From Lepidurus packardi (Eukaryota > Arthropoda > Branchiopoda > Notostraca > Triopsidae), in NCBI GenBank assembly GCA_023053545.1, contig JAKZAN010000004.1, forward strand, positions 1,488,001-1,552,000: a stretch of 64,000 nucleotides of DNA. Direction: 5' to 3'. Numbering within the stretch: position 1 is the stretch's first letter; the number at the start of each line of letters is the position of its first letter. A model generated the notes under the pieces. That model had not been told where the DNA came from, made no database searches, and worked only from the letters and a program-made list of their open reading frames with translations. Both the position numbers and the translations under genes were made by a program. Below, piece by piece: positions 36,402-47,100 of this stretch.

Positions 36402-36532
36402 TGTTATATATTGCCTGTATACCAGATGGAGCTGGTGTTGCACCTTTGTTACCAACCTCAACAATACTCAGTTGAGTTCCTGCCTTCCATCTAGAAAGTT
36501 CGTGCACCTCACTACCCTTCGTATATATAACA
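36402..36532 (+). repeat. 5' LTR of gypsy element 1 (131 bp)
   Basis: Starts TGTTATATATTGCC and ends GTATATATAACA, so the ends are inverted repeats. It is identical to 40964-41094. The LTR is very short for a gypsy element. Confidence 0.93.
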
Positions 36533-36803
36533 AATTTTGGCGACGAGGATGGGATTCTTGTGAAAGGATTCTGGTACTCGAATGGGTAGTGTATAGTGAC
36601 TGTTACTGGAAGATACAGTTAAATTGCATGCGGGATTTGGTTCTGCCTTTTCAGTCAATTATTAAGTCTGATACTTTCCAAATTCTTCCCTTTTGCTACT
36701 GCCTTGTGGAACTATCTTGCTTCACCGTTGTGCTACGAATGTTACGAACTGGTTCATTCTGGATTTCCTACTGACGTTGTTCATTCTCTTGCTTCAATTC
36801 GAA

Positions 36804-39800
36804 ATGGCAATGTCAACCGCGACTGCTTCACCTGCGATTCCCGTAAATGTTTTTGGTCGAGTTTTGGGTAGCATAGAACCCTTTACAAAAGGGAGCAGTT
36901 GGAGGGTCTACTTTAGCCGGCTACGTCAATTCTTCCTGGCAAATGGAATCGTGGACATTGAGCAGAAGAGGGCGTGCTTTTTCACATTGGTGGGGGAGTA
37001 TGCCTGTGAGAAACTATGGCAGTTATGTTCGCCTGCAGACCCGACAACCAAAACTTTCGATGAAATCTGCGACGTTCTTAACGCGCATTTTGTGGAGACG
37101 ACAATAGAAATTGCGGAGCGGTTTCGGTTTTACAAAAGAACACAAATGCCGGATGAACCAGTTAAGGAATTTCTTGCGGATCTGCGTATGCTTTCCCGGG
37201 ATTGTAATTTTGGTGGGTTCCTTGATTCTGCGTTACGAGATGCTTTCGTATTGGGCCTCCATGAAAATCGTATTCAAGCCAAGCTTTTGTCCGAACCGGG
37301 ATTGACCTTGGAAAAAGCGTTTCACATAGCCATGTCACAGGAGACTGCTAAAATACAAGCTCAAAAGATTTCTTCGAGTTTACCCGTCAACGCCCTGCAG
37401 AAGAAGAAGACGGAATCGAAGTGTTTTTGTTTTCGTTGTGGGGATCCATCGCACAAGGCCAATAGTCGAAACTGTCCTGCCGTTAATCAAAATTGTAAAA
37501 ACTGTAACCAGAAAGGGCATTTTGCACGAGTTTGCCGAAGTGAAGCTGTGGGATCTACAATGGAGTCGAAGAGTTCTGGAGCCAAGTCACAGAAGGGTCC
37601 ACATGGAAAAAAAGAGAAGAATCACTTCCTGCTGGAGGAGTCAGACTCGGACGATCCTGGGGATAGAGTTCATTCACTGAATTCGGTATCGGTATGCAGA
37701 TTGGGTAACGTCAATCCTTACAAAGTCGAAGCTTTCCTCAATGGTCATTCAGTTTGCATGGAGATCGACACAGGATCCTCCGTTTCCTTAATTCCCAAAG
37801 CTAGTTGGAAGAAATTGGGCTGCCCTCAGCTGGAACGAATGACTTCTCGAGTCGAAACCTATACCGGAGAAGAGGTTCCATTACTTGGCAAGGTACATGT
37901 CCCTGTTACAATTCATGGTACCTCCAAGCCTGCTTCCTTGGTTGTCGTGGATGGACCAAGTCTTGCATTATTGGGGAGAGACCTTTTGCAGCAATTCAAC
38001 TTAAATTGGCAAGTAGTTCACAAATTATCTACTGTTCCGGTAAATGCAATTGGATCTCCCGAAAGTTTAAAGGCCAAGTACGCGCGGCTGTTCGAACCTC
38101 TGAACATCCGTTCTACCCCAATTACTGTGGTTAGTTTGGATTTGAAACCGTTCGCTGTTCCTCGATTTAATAGACCACGATCCTTGCCTTATGCTTTACG
38201 CGAGCCTGTAAAAAAGGAAATCGAGCGATTGGAAGCTGATGGTATTATCAAGAAAGTTGTGCACAGCGACTGGGCGGCGCCCATTGTGGTAGTTCCAAAG
38301 CCAAATGGTCGTATACGTATATGTGGGGATTACAAGATGTCTGTCAACTCGGAATTACTGATAGACCAGTACCCACTGCCTAAGCCTGCAGACTTGTTCG
38401 CTACCCTAGAAGGGGGGGCTTATTTCACCAAACTGGACTTGTCGCAAGCCTATTTGCAACTTACCTTGGATCCAGATTCGCAACCGCTGACTACTATTAA
38501 TACCCAGTGGGGACTTTACCAGTATAGTCGGTTGCCTTTTGGCATTTCTTCTGCTCCAGCAAAGTTTCAGAAATTTATGGACGAATTACTACATGATTTT
38601 CCGTTCGCTAAATGCTACCTGGACGACATTCTCATTGCAGGTCGTACGAAAGAAGAACACAGAGAAAGGCAGGAAGCCGTTCTTAAAACGCTTCTGGATG
38701 CAAATGTCAGATTGGATTGGCTGAAATGCTTATTTGGCTTGACCGAAGTGCCTTTTCTCGGAATCATCGTTTCGGCCGACGGATTGAAGACAGATCCTGC
38801 TAAAGTCCGTGCGGTTCGAGATTTTCCAAAACCCAAGGATATTAAGGAAATTCGCTCTTTCCTTGGCCTTATCCAATACTACGGAAAATTCATTAAGGGT
38901 TTGTCTACATTTGCAGAACCCTTGACAGCGTTGACAAGACAAGGATCGAGGTTCAATTGGGGACCTACTCAAGAGAAAGCCTGGACGAGGCTTAAGAAAT
39001 GTCTCAGCTCTGAGCCGATCCTTTGTCATTATGACCCTAAATTGCCAGTGCGTTTGGAGTGCGATGCTTCATCGGTGGGGGTGGCTGCAGTTTTGACCCA
39101 CCGCTTTTCAAACGGAGACGAGCGTCCCATTGCTTACGCCTCCAAAACACTGACCAAAGCCGAGAGGAACTATTCTCAAATTGAGCGAGAGGCTCTTGCC
39201 ATTGTTTTCGGAGTTTCACGGTTTCATGACTATTTGTACGGGAGAAACTTTACGCTAGTCACCGACCATAAGCCTCTACTTGCGATCTTGGGTCCGAAGT
39301 CCGGGATTTCCGCTATTGCAGCTGCCCGGATGCAGAGGTGGGCGCTAAAGCTAGCTGCCTATTCTTACAATATGGAGTTTCGTAGATCGGAAGAAAATGG
39401 CAATGCTGATGCGCTCTCCAGATCTCCTTTGCCTCAAACACGCACTGATATTGCTTCTTCCATTGCAACTTGCTGCAATCTCGAAATTCTTGATGGTCTT
39501 CCTCTTACGTTTGAAAAGTTACTGCAAGAACAGAAAGGGGATCCAATCCTACGCCAAGTTCAAGATTATGTAAAAAATGGTTGGAAATCCAGCAAAATTC
39601 CAGATAACTTGATACCTTACCATACGCGTCGATTTGAACTTTCCTTGGAGAATGGTGCCGTTCTTTGGGGACGTCGTGTAGTGGTACCGTCATCCTTGAG
39701 GAGGGATATCCTGGAATTACTTCACGAAGGACACCCTGGCGTTTCGCGCACCAAATCTGTAGCCCGCAGCAAGTTTTGGTGGCCTACTATGGATAAAGAT

Positions 39801-40865
39801 GTTGTTGCCTTTGTAAGAGATTGCCCTAATTGCAAATTGATGGCACGATCTCCAAACAAGGTGAAAAACGCTGCGTGGCCTCTTCCAAAAGGTCCATGGC
39901 AGCGCATTCACGCTGACTTTGCGGGACCCATTGAAAAAAAAATGCTTCTCATTATAGTTGATGCTTACTCCAAGTGGCCAGAAGTTTTCGTAATGAATAG
40001 CACCACGGCAGAAGGAACGATTAGCTTCTTGCGTTCCGTATTCTCGCGTTTTGGCCTACCTTTGGAAGTGGTTACGGACAACGGGCCTCAATTTACGTCG
40101 GGGGAGATGGCCAAATTCATGACACGTAATGGAATTAAACATTTGATGGGGGCACCGTACCACCCACAAACCAATGGATTGGCCGAACGTTTTGTTCAGT
40201 CCGTGAAAGCCTACTTGGGGAAAGCCGGACAAGACACCGTACCACTCCAAACGAAGTTATCCCGATTTTTATTCAATTACCGCACTACTCCTCATGCAAC
40301 CACGGGAAAATGCCCTGTGGAAGTCATGCTTGGGTACGCACCCAGAACAAGATTAGATCTTGTGCTTCCAACTAAACTGACTAGGGACAACGAAACTGTA
40401 AGTAGTTATTCCGTGGGTGACCCTGTTCTCGTACGAGATTTCCGGAAGGGGTTCCCGAAATGGCAACAGGGCATGGTAACACGTCGCCTAGGCGTTTATC
40501 TGTATCAAGTACGAGTGGGGGAAGTGTTAGTTAAGCGCCATTTCGACCAGATGAAAAGAAGTGATCCATTAGTGGAGAAGGAAGAGGTGGTTGTGGAAGA
40601 ACCTCCACCTGAATCTAGCCCAGTTCGGCTTTCACCATTGCCTGTTGCCCTGTCTCCGTTTCAATCATCGGTTCAATCGTCGGCGTTTGACGCTGTTCCT
40701 GTGAAGGATGTACAACCTGCAGCTTCAGAAAACTTTCCCTCGCCTCAGAAGCCGCTTGCCGTAGTGCCATTACCTTGTTCCAGTTCACCGGAACCGCCTA
40801 TCGAACTCCGACGTTCTCAAAGAGTGAAGAAAAGCACTCGTCAATCAGAATTTGTGTATCATTAG
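36804..40865 (+). CDS. Gag-Pol polyprotein of gypsy element 1
   Basis: One open frame of 1353 residues from the ATG at 36804; the frame is open further upstream but without an ATG. In order: gag; two CCHC zinc knuckles from C207 (CFRCGDPSHK, CKNCNQKGHF); aspartic protease with D322 in DTGSS; reverse transcriptase with Y605-L-D-D; RNase H (DASSVGVAAV, TDHKPLLAIL, NADALSRSP); integrase with an HHCC zinc site (first His 971, HEGHPG) and the DD35E triad D1038, D1092, E1128. The domain order PR-RT-RH-IN defines Ty3/gypsy. Gag and pol are in the same frame, so no frameshift is needed. There is no envelope frame. All catalytic motifs look intact, so the copy is potentially autonomous. Confidence 0.93.
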   Translation: MAMSTATASPAIPVNVFGRVLGSIEPFTKGSSWRVYFSRLRQFFLANGIVDIEQKRACFFTLVGEYACEKLWQLCSPADPTTKTFDEICDVLNAHFVETTIEIAERFRFYKRTQMPDEPVKEFLADLRMLSRDCNFGGFLDSALRDAFVLGLHENRIQAKLLSEPGLTLEKAFHIAMSQETAKIQAQKISSSLPVNALQKKKTESKCFCFRCGDPSHKANSRNCPAVNQNCKNCNQKGHFARVCRSEAVGSTMESKSSGAKSQKGPHGKKEKNHFLLEESDSDDPGDRVHSLNSVSVCRLGNVNPYKVEAFLNGHSVCMEIDTGSSVSLIPKASWKKLGCPQLERMTSRVETYTGEEVPLLGKVHVPVTIHGTSKPASLVVVDGPSLALLGRDLLQQFNLNWQVVHKLSTVPVNAIGSPESLKAKYARLFEPLNIRSTPITVVSLDLKPFAVPRFNRPRSLPYALREPVKKEIERLEADGIIKKVVHSDWAAPIVVVPKPNGRIRICGDYKMSVNSELLIDQYPLPKPADLFATLEGGAYFTKLDLSQAYLQLTLDPDSQPLTTINTQWGLYQYSRLPFGISSAPAKFQKFMDELLHDFPFAKCYLDDILIAGRTKEEHRERQEAVLKTLLDANVRLDWLKCLFGLTEVPFLGIIVSADGLKTDPAKVRAVRDFPKPKDIKEIRSFLGLIQYYGKFIKGLSTFAEPLTALTRQGSRFNWGPTQEKAWTRLKKCLSSEPILCHYDPKLPVRLECDASSVGVAAVLTHRFSNGDERPIAYASKTLTKAERNYSQIEREALAIVFGVSRFHDYLYGRNFTLVTDHKPLLAILGPKSGISAIAAARMQRWALKLAAYSYNMEFRRSEENGNADALSRSPLPQTRTDIASSIATCCNLEILDGLPLTFEKLLQEQKGDPILRQVQDYVKNGWKSSKIPDNLIPYHTRRFELSLENGAVLWGRRVVVPSSLRRDILELLHEGHPGVSRTKSVARSKFWWPTMDKDVVAFVRDCPNCKLMARSPNKVKNAAWPLPKGPWQRIHADFAGPIEKKMLLIIVDAYSKWPEVFVMNSTTAEGTISFLRSVFSRFGLPLEVVTDNGPQFTSGEMAKFMTRNGIKHLMGAPYHPQTNGLAERFVQSVKAYLGKAGQDTVPLQTKLSRFLFNYRTTPHATTGKCPVEVMLGYAPRTRLDLVLPTKLTRDNETVSSYSVGDPVLVRDFRKGFPKWQQGMVTRRLGVYLYQVRVGEVLVKRHFDQMKRSDPLVEKEEVVVEEPPPESSPVRLSPLPVALSPFQSSVQSSAFDAVPVKDVQPAASENFPSPQKPLAVVPLPCSSSPEPPIELRRSQRVKKSTRQSEFVYH

Positions 40866-40963
40866 TGTTCTTTCGTTTTGTTACTGGTAGTTAAATTGGG
40901 AATATGGTAAATGGGGTTTTTGGCAAAAAGAAAATAGGGTTTTTTTGATACGGGGGAGGAAAT

Positions 40964-41094
40964 TGTTATATATTGCCTGTATACCAGATGGAGCTGGTGT
41001 TGCACCTTTGTTACCAACCTCAACAATACTCAGTTGAGTTCCTGCCTTCCATCTAGAAAGTTCGTGCACCTCACTACCCTTCGTATATATAACA
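40964..41094 (+). repeat. 3' LTR of gypsy element 1 (131 bp)
   Basis: Identical to the 5' LTR by reading, preceded by the polypurine tract and followed by the ATTTC target duplication. Confidence 0.93.
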
Positions 41095-41099
41095 ATTTC

Positions 41100-41889
41100 C
41101 GGTCCTCTTTTGACGTCAGTTTCAGTTTTCCTGCACAACCTTTGATCTGGGACAATATGTGAAATCTGAAACACCAGGTGCACCATCATTTTCAAAGCCA
41201 AGACCAGCAAAGGTAAAAATTATTGTGAAATTACTTTGAAATCAACATAGGAAGTCACTTGAAAGGTTATAAAAAGGTCCTACGATCTAGGAATGGACAC
41301 ACAACTTTGACAAACATGATAAATATTGATAAATATGAGATAGTTACTAGGTGAATATGTATCTTAGATGAATTCATGGCATCTTCCACCATCCCAATAC
41401 AGAGAGGACCAAGGCTTCCCTGATGATTTGATTTGATGTTTCGGACTGGGAATGCTTTTGTAATCGTGGTCTGTTTTTAACGTCGCCGAATATCTGCAAG
41501 GGGATCGAGCTTGGAGCTATGCTTCGAGCAATCTCAGAGAGAGCGTCATCAGTACCGGTTGCCGATGGTTTATAATGCTTTGCTTAGTCCAGAATTCTGC
41601 CTCGGGCTATCTCTCGCTACTTTTCCCTGTTATGAAGTTCTGCAATTGATCCTGATCCTTTCCCACCCGCTTATGAGCATATCTTGGCATTTCGAAGTTC
41701 TCATTTCAGTGCCTTATCCTCCATCTTTGCGGGGAAACTGGACTTTGAGGGTATCGAGCTCATCTTTGATCACCCAGTTTGGATGCTTGGTGAGAGCCAA
41801 GTGAGAGGGATGTCGATGGGGACATAACTTTCGAGATTCCAGCCGGAACTCAAGCTGAAGACGGCAAAAAAGGTGGCTGAAGTGCACCA
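41100..41889. other. Intergenic sequence between gypsy 1 and BTB relic
   Basis: No convincing gene. The stretch 41500-41890 may hold degraded upstream sequence of the BTB gene (for example an ITFEIPAGTQ-like run), but its frames are broken. Confidence 0.35.
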
Positions 41890-42305
41890 TACGACAATAG
41901 GTTCGCCTGACGGCCCATAGATGGGTCCTAATGGCCCGTTCAAGTGTGTTTCGCGCCAGTCTCAATACACCGATTTTGGAAGCAACTACGCGGAAAGTTG
42001 AAATCGTCGACTTTACTGTCCGGGAGCTTTACTTGTTCCTCCAATATGTCAACGAGGGAAACCTTCAGTCCAACCAAAATCTCGAGACTTACCTGGAGAA
42101 AACTAACAGCGGTTTCCCGTTTTCCACTTTCCCGTTTGGCATACAAATACGACGTCCCAGGTATCAACGAGATAATTAGGCAAAAGATAACCGGAATGCT
42201 TCGCCTTCATCATACTAACATAAATGACGTGGTCCCGTCGCACGCGAACACTTACATCGTGGTTAAGAACGCCAATACCCTTCGCAAAAACACTCTTTGG
42301 CAATA
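41890..42305 (+). pseudogene. BTB/POZ (speckle-type-like) pseudogene fragment
   Basis: One frame reads AHRWVLMARSSVFRASLNTP followed by VEIVDFTVRELYLFLQYVNE, the core of a BTB domain as in speckle-type POZ proteins. After about 42090 the likeness continues in another frame (LAYKYDVPGINEIIRQKITG), matching the region after BTB, to a stop at 42304-42306. A stop codon precedes the BTB segment and a frameshift splits it, so this is probably a dead copy. BTB proteins are Cullin-3 adaptors. The 5' part (a MATH domain in speckle-type proteins) is not recognisable. Confidence 0.6.
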
Positions 42306-43010
42306 ACCCTTCCTTACCGAAAAGGATCATCAGGGCTCTAATTGATAACCTATAATTAATTAGAAATATTAATTTGGCTGATTTTTAACCTTATAAATGT
42401 TGTTTTTTTAATAACTATTGTTATTTTTTAATTACAGATGTTAATTTTTCATTACAAATGTTAATTTTTTTCGTCGACTGCGTGTGCCTAATACGGATTG
42501 AGTACTTCTTTACTTTCGGAATTGAGTTGCTTATTTGCCTTTGAACAGAGCACTGACTAAGAAAATTACACATAAAACTTCGTGGCTTACCTATCTACGC
42601 AAACTTTACATTTATTTTTACTTTCGACATTTACGTAAAACAAGGTGAAACAGAGAGCGCAAAAAAATACATGATTAGAACTATCCCTTGTATTGCCTTC
42701 TTTTGAGATGAAGCTTGCCTCTGGGGTCGAGCCTAAACTGCGAATCTTAGAAATCTCACGTGGTTGTACGAGGTTTCTCCTTTAGTCTTCCAATACGGAA
42801 TCTGAACTAGTTACGGGAGGCCCAAATGAACCAGCAACTGAAGTGTTTACAGTTTTGTGAGATTGATTTCGAACGTTTTTGAAGATTCTTAAATTCTAAA
42901 CTAACGTGTCCGTGAAGTTGAGAAGCTATTTGCCAAGGCATTTGGCATAGGTTTTATGCAAATCAATTACCAAACATTCAATTTGGCGTTTTTTCTTTGA
43001 AGTTCTGGGT
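42306..43010. other. Spacer between BTB relic and nested transposon
   Basis: No coding likeness. The last eight bases, TTCTGGGT (43003-43010), are the target duplication of the element that follows. Confidence 0.45.
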
Positions 43011-43735
43011 CACAGTATAGAGGTTTACACAGTATGGTAACAGGGGTATCTTCCAATGTTAAGGTTTTCTGAGGACCTTCTCGGTCCCCAGAGTAATATT
43101 CAGCTAAAAGGCCAGAAGACGAAAGGGTACATTCGCAAACCTCCCAGTGCAGTTCAAAAAAGGTCACAACGGTTTACAAAGCGCGTAATTTAAATCTATT
43201 GCTTTAAACTATGTGAGCTTAAAATAAAAGATGAATTAACTAGGTCAAAACTACAACACGTATACACATTCTAGACTATTTCGCGTTACCCAGGTTGCAC
43301 CACTAGGAGACTCAGAAATTCAGAAAATGAAAATAAAATTTTCAAATGCTACAATAGATAAAGTGAATCTCGTAGAAGCTACTCCTTGTGAGGTCTGTTG
43401 TTAATGTCCACAGTATAGTGTAAACCTCTATACTGTGGTTTACACAGTATGGTAACAGGGGTACTCTTCCAATGTTAAGGTTTTCTGACGACCTTCTCGG
43501 TCCCCAAGAGTAATATTCAGCTAAAAGGCCAGAAAATGAAAGGGTACATTCGCAAACCTCCCAGTGCAGTTCAAAAAAACGTCACGACGGTTTACAAAGC
43601 GAGTAATTTAAATCTATTGCTTTAAGCTATGTGAGCTTAAAATAAAAGGTGAATTAACTAGGTCATAGAACAAAATGTATACACATTCTAGACTATTTCG
43701 CGTTACCCAGGTTGCACCACGAAGAGGCAGTCTAT
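43011..43735. repeat. Tandem duplication inside the TIR transposon (two ~300-bp copies, period ~415)
   Basis: Copies at about 43021-43310 and 43436-43730 share AGTATGGTAACAGGGGTA, CAGCTAAAAGGCCAGAA, CATTCGCAAACCTCCCAGTG and CGCGTTACCCAGGTTGCACC, with a few substitutions and one-base indels. Between them lies a palindrome made of two element ends (CACAGTATAG...CTATACTGTG, 43409-43437), as if two copies had fused at their termini. Confidence 0.75.
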
Positions 43736-43747
43736 TTTGCAACCCAT

Positions 43748-43804
43748 ACATAGGTGTTTTATAGTATACAGGTTTAACCCCATATACTATAAAATACCCA
43801 TGTA
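43748..43804. repeat. Hairpin with ~21-bp arms
   Basis: ACATAGGTGTTTTATAGTATA and TATACTATAAAATACCCATG pair with about three mismatches around a short CAGGTTTAACCCCA loop. It is part of the TIR element's interior. Confidence 0.5.
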
Positions 43805-43871
43805 TATTAATGTCTATATGTGTTGTTATGACTATTTATGTCTATATACGAGTTATCCATTACATGAGTAC

Positions 43872-44067
43872 TGGTATGAGGTCATCTACATGCCCTCTAT
43901 TGGTATGTAACCTTGAGGGCAGCTTTGCCTAGTGAGAGGTCAGTTAGGAAAGGTGAGAGAGAGGGTAGTAAGAATTGAGCGTCAACACGGTGACCATCGT
44001 TAGCTTGTGAGCCACACGTCCAATACACCAAATCTTAGTACCAAATTTAAGACTAGAAGTCATACCA
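43872..44067 (+). repeat. 5' LTR of gypsy element 2 (196 bp)
   Basis: Begins TGGTATGAGG and ends GTCATACCA, giving 7-base inverted ends TGGTATG/CATACCA. Identical to 48486-48681. Confidence 0.93.
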
Positions 44068-44190
44068 TGGCGCAGTCGGTGTAAAGAACAATTATCTACA
44101 AACTTCAGTTAGTGTGCTTACGTGATTTGTACGCAAATAGACAGAAAGTGCGTAAAAGTGCTAAAACTTGGACAACCAGTCACTACCAAA

Positions 44191-47100
44191 ATGGCAGCCA
44201 AACCATTTAAGCCCTATGGCACGCCACCCCCACTCGATTTAGAAGAATTTAAAGACTGTTTCGAAGTGTGGAAGACACAATGGGAAGTTTTTCTCGCATT
44301 ATCAACAATTGACTCAGTTCTGAAGGAGGAAGACAGGCCAGCATACAAAACAAACACTCTCTTGTCATGTTTGTCCAAATCCACGCTGCAAATCGTTTTA
44401 ACAGCAGGACTTACCTCCCAAGAACTCAAGAGTCACACCGCCATCATCGCCAGGTTGGAGGAGCGGTGTAACGCAGGGAGAAACCACCATTTTTGGCGTC
44501 ACGAGTTCGCGTCACGCAAACAAAGGGCGGAAGAACGTGTAGACAACTGGTTATGCGAACTTCGCGATTTGTCAAGAAAATGCGAGTTCTCAAAGGACTG
44601 CTGCGGCTCATGCGAATCGACAAGGATATTAGGCCAAGTGGTATACGGCGTGGCAGAGGACGAAACAAGACGAAAGCTGCTTGAGAAGGGACTAACCCTC
44701 ACCCTCGACGAAGCCGTGGCAACGCTGAAGTCATGCGAAGCCGCTGCACTCCAAAACCAGAAGATGAAAGGTGAAAACGGAGCTGCAATCTGTGGCGTTT
44801 CGAAGACGGACAAGCCGCCGAAGCCTTCAAACAGCAATTCTGGAAAGGCAAAATGCTCGTACTGTGGCGCCAAAAAGAAACATGCACGCACAGATTGCCC
44901 AGCAAACGGCAAAGAGTGCAGAAAGTGCGGGAAAATGGGGCATTTCAAGGAAGTATGTAGAAGCAAGGACGACAAGGATAATGCATCCATACAAGCCTTA
45001 TACATCAGTTCCGCGAAGCAGAGTCCCAGTTCAACGGCAACAAGCAAAATGGTCACGGTCAAGGTCATACCGACAACGAATCCCAAGAAGACCGTAGAAA
45101 TCCTGGTACTACCTGACACAGGAGCTGACATTGATGCAATCCCTGAGCAGATGTACAAAGACCTGCTGAAAGGCGTGGTATTATCGCCGCAAGATCAACC
45201 AGCGTACACAGCTGTAGGCGAGAAGATTACCAGCGCAGGCACATTCCGGGCGACTTTCGATTGGATCGCGGGAGACGGGAAGTCTCGTCCAACAAAGACA
45301 ACCGTTCACGTTCTAAAGAACTTAAAACAACCCGTCCTATCTGGAGATACCCAAAAAGCTCTGCAAATGTTGCCGGAGGAGTATCCACACGTCCGAGTTA
45401 CCGAAGCTTCTACCAGAACCTCAACGACGGAACCAGCCGGGACTCCGGTGCGCAGTATGGACGCCATCGCACTCTTCCCGAACTTGATGACAGAGAGCAG
45501 AGCTGACAACGGAGCGGTCGAATCCAGCAAGCCAAGGGATCTTCAAAAACTCATGGACGAGTTCCCACAAGTTTTCGATGGAGTTTGCAGAACTATGTCT
45601 GGTCCACTATGCCACTTCCAATTAAAGGAAGGTGCAGCACCGGTAACCTTGAAAGGGTCGCGCCCTGTATCTGAACCCTTAATGCCGAAACTCAAGGAAG
45701 AGCTGGAATCCCTCGAGAAACAAGAGATAGTTCGGAAGGTGTCGCAACCAACGGCATGGGTACACCCTATCGTCCTTGTTCCGAAGAAGGACGGAGGTAT
45801 ACGTCTATGCGTTGACTTCCGGGAACTCAACAAATGTATAGTTCGCCCGAAGTTCGAGTCCCCAACACCATTCCAGGCCGTACGGACCATTCCACCGGGG
45901 ATGAAGTTTTTTACCGTCGTGGACGCCCTGAAGGGATACCACCAAGTGAAGCTGGATGAAGAGTCGACAGCTTTAACAACGTTTTCTACTCCGTTTGGTA
46001 GGTATCAGTATCTGAGACTGCCATTCGGTATAACACATGCAGGGGACGACTATGGACGTCGCGTGTCGGAAGTTTTCGACAGCCTACCCTCAAGCAGACG
46101 TGTGGTAGAAGACATCGTCGTCTTTTCAGCGGACTACGTTACTCACCTGCAAATGGTTCGGAAGCTGTTCCAGAAGGCAGCGGATAACAACGTCGCTTTG
46201 AACGTCAAAAAAATCCAGTTCGCTCAACCGACAGCGAAGTTTGGTGGCTTCATCCTCAACAGCAGCGGATTCAAGCCAGATCCCGAGTTAATGAAGGCCA
46301 TAAAGGAGTTTCCAACGCCGAAAAACATCACGGACGTCAGGGCCTTCAACGGGCTATGCCAGCAAATAGGTAACTTTTCAAAGAAGTTAGCCGAAGCCCT
46401 AATCCCCCTTGCGCCACTCCTCAAGAAAGATCGCATCTTCGAATGGACCACAACGCATGAAGAGGCATTCAACAGGGCAAAAGAGCAGTTGGCGGAAGTT
46501 GAAGAGCTCGCCTTCTACGACCCTTCAAGACCCACAGCCCTACACGTTGATGCGTCAAGACTGCATGGCCTTGGGTTCATTTTGAAGCAGGAGATCCCAA
46601 CGCGAGGCTGGGCAATGGTCCAGGCAGGATCAAGATTTTTATCGGATATCGAGAAGCGGTATGCAATGATCGAGCTAGAGTGCTTAGGAGCGGCATGGGC
46701 AATGCAGAAGTGTCGCCAATTCCTCGAAGGACTTGATACCTTCACGGTTATTACAGACCACAAGCCGTTGGTGCCGATCCTAAACGACCAGACTCTCGAC
46801 AAAATCGACAACCCACGAATTCTCCGATTAAGACTTAAGATGCAGAGGTACTCATTTGTGGCCAAATGGGTCCCAGGTAAAGAAAACCGCGACGCGGATG
46901 CGTTATCGCGTGCCCCAGTCGACAGACCGACCACCGAAGATCAGCTAGGCGAAGGACCCCCATCATTCCGAGCACGGATCGCAATGCTCGAGGCGGTCGA
47001 AAATCCAGCTGCGGCAGTGGACCCAATCTTGGAGAAGATTAAGAAGGCAGCTGACGCAGACCCCGTCATGCAGGAGCTCCGTAATACCATCGTTAACGGA

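Larger units (their letters stand above)
36397..41099 (+). mobile_element. Intact Ty3/gypsy LTR retrotransposon 1 with 5-bp target duplication
   Basis: The element is 36402-41094, flanked by ATTTC on both sides (36397-36401 and 41095-41099). The two 131-bp LTRs look identical base for base, and one uninterrupted gag-pol frame lies between them. TGGCGACGAGGATGGG, just after the 5' LTR, is the likely primer-binding region, and the purine tract GGGGGAGGAAA ends at the 3' LTR. Identical LTRs mean recent insertion. Insertion between the bHLH gene and a BTB relic breaks no visible gene. Confidence 0.93.

Noticed and set aside
36693..36803. N-terminal hydrophobic extension of the gypsy 1 frame
   Set aside because: The open frame begins without an ATG; the first ATG at 36804 starts a normal gag.
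44122..44190. Extension of gypsy 2 gag upstream of 44191
   Set aside because: No ATG; the frame is open only by chance from a GTG.
44499..45158. 219-codon minus-strand frame opposite gypsy 2 gag
   Set aside because: An antisense shadow of the gag-protease coding frame; no independent motif.
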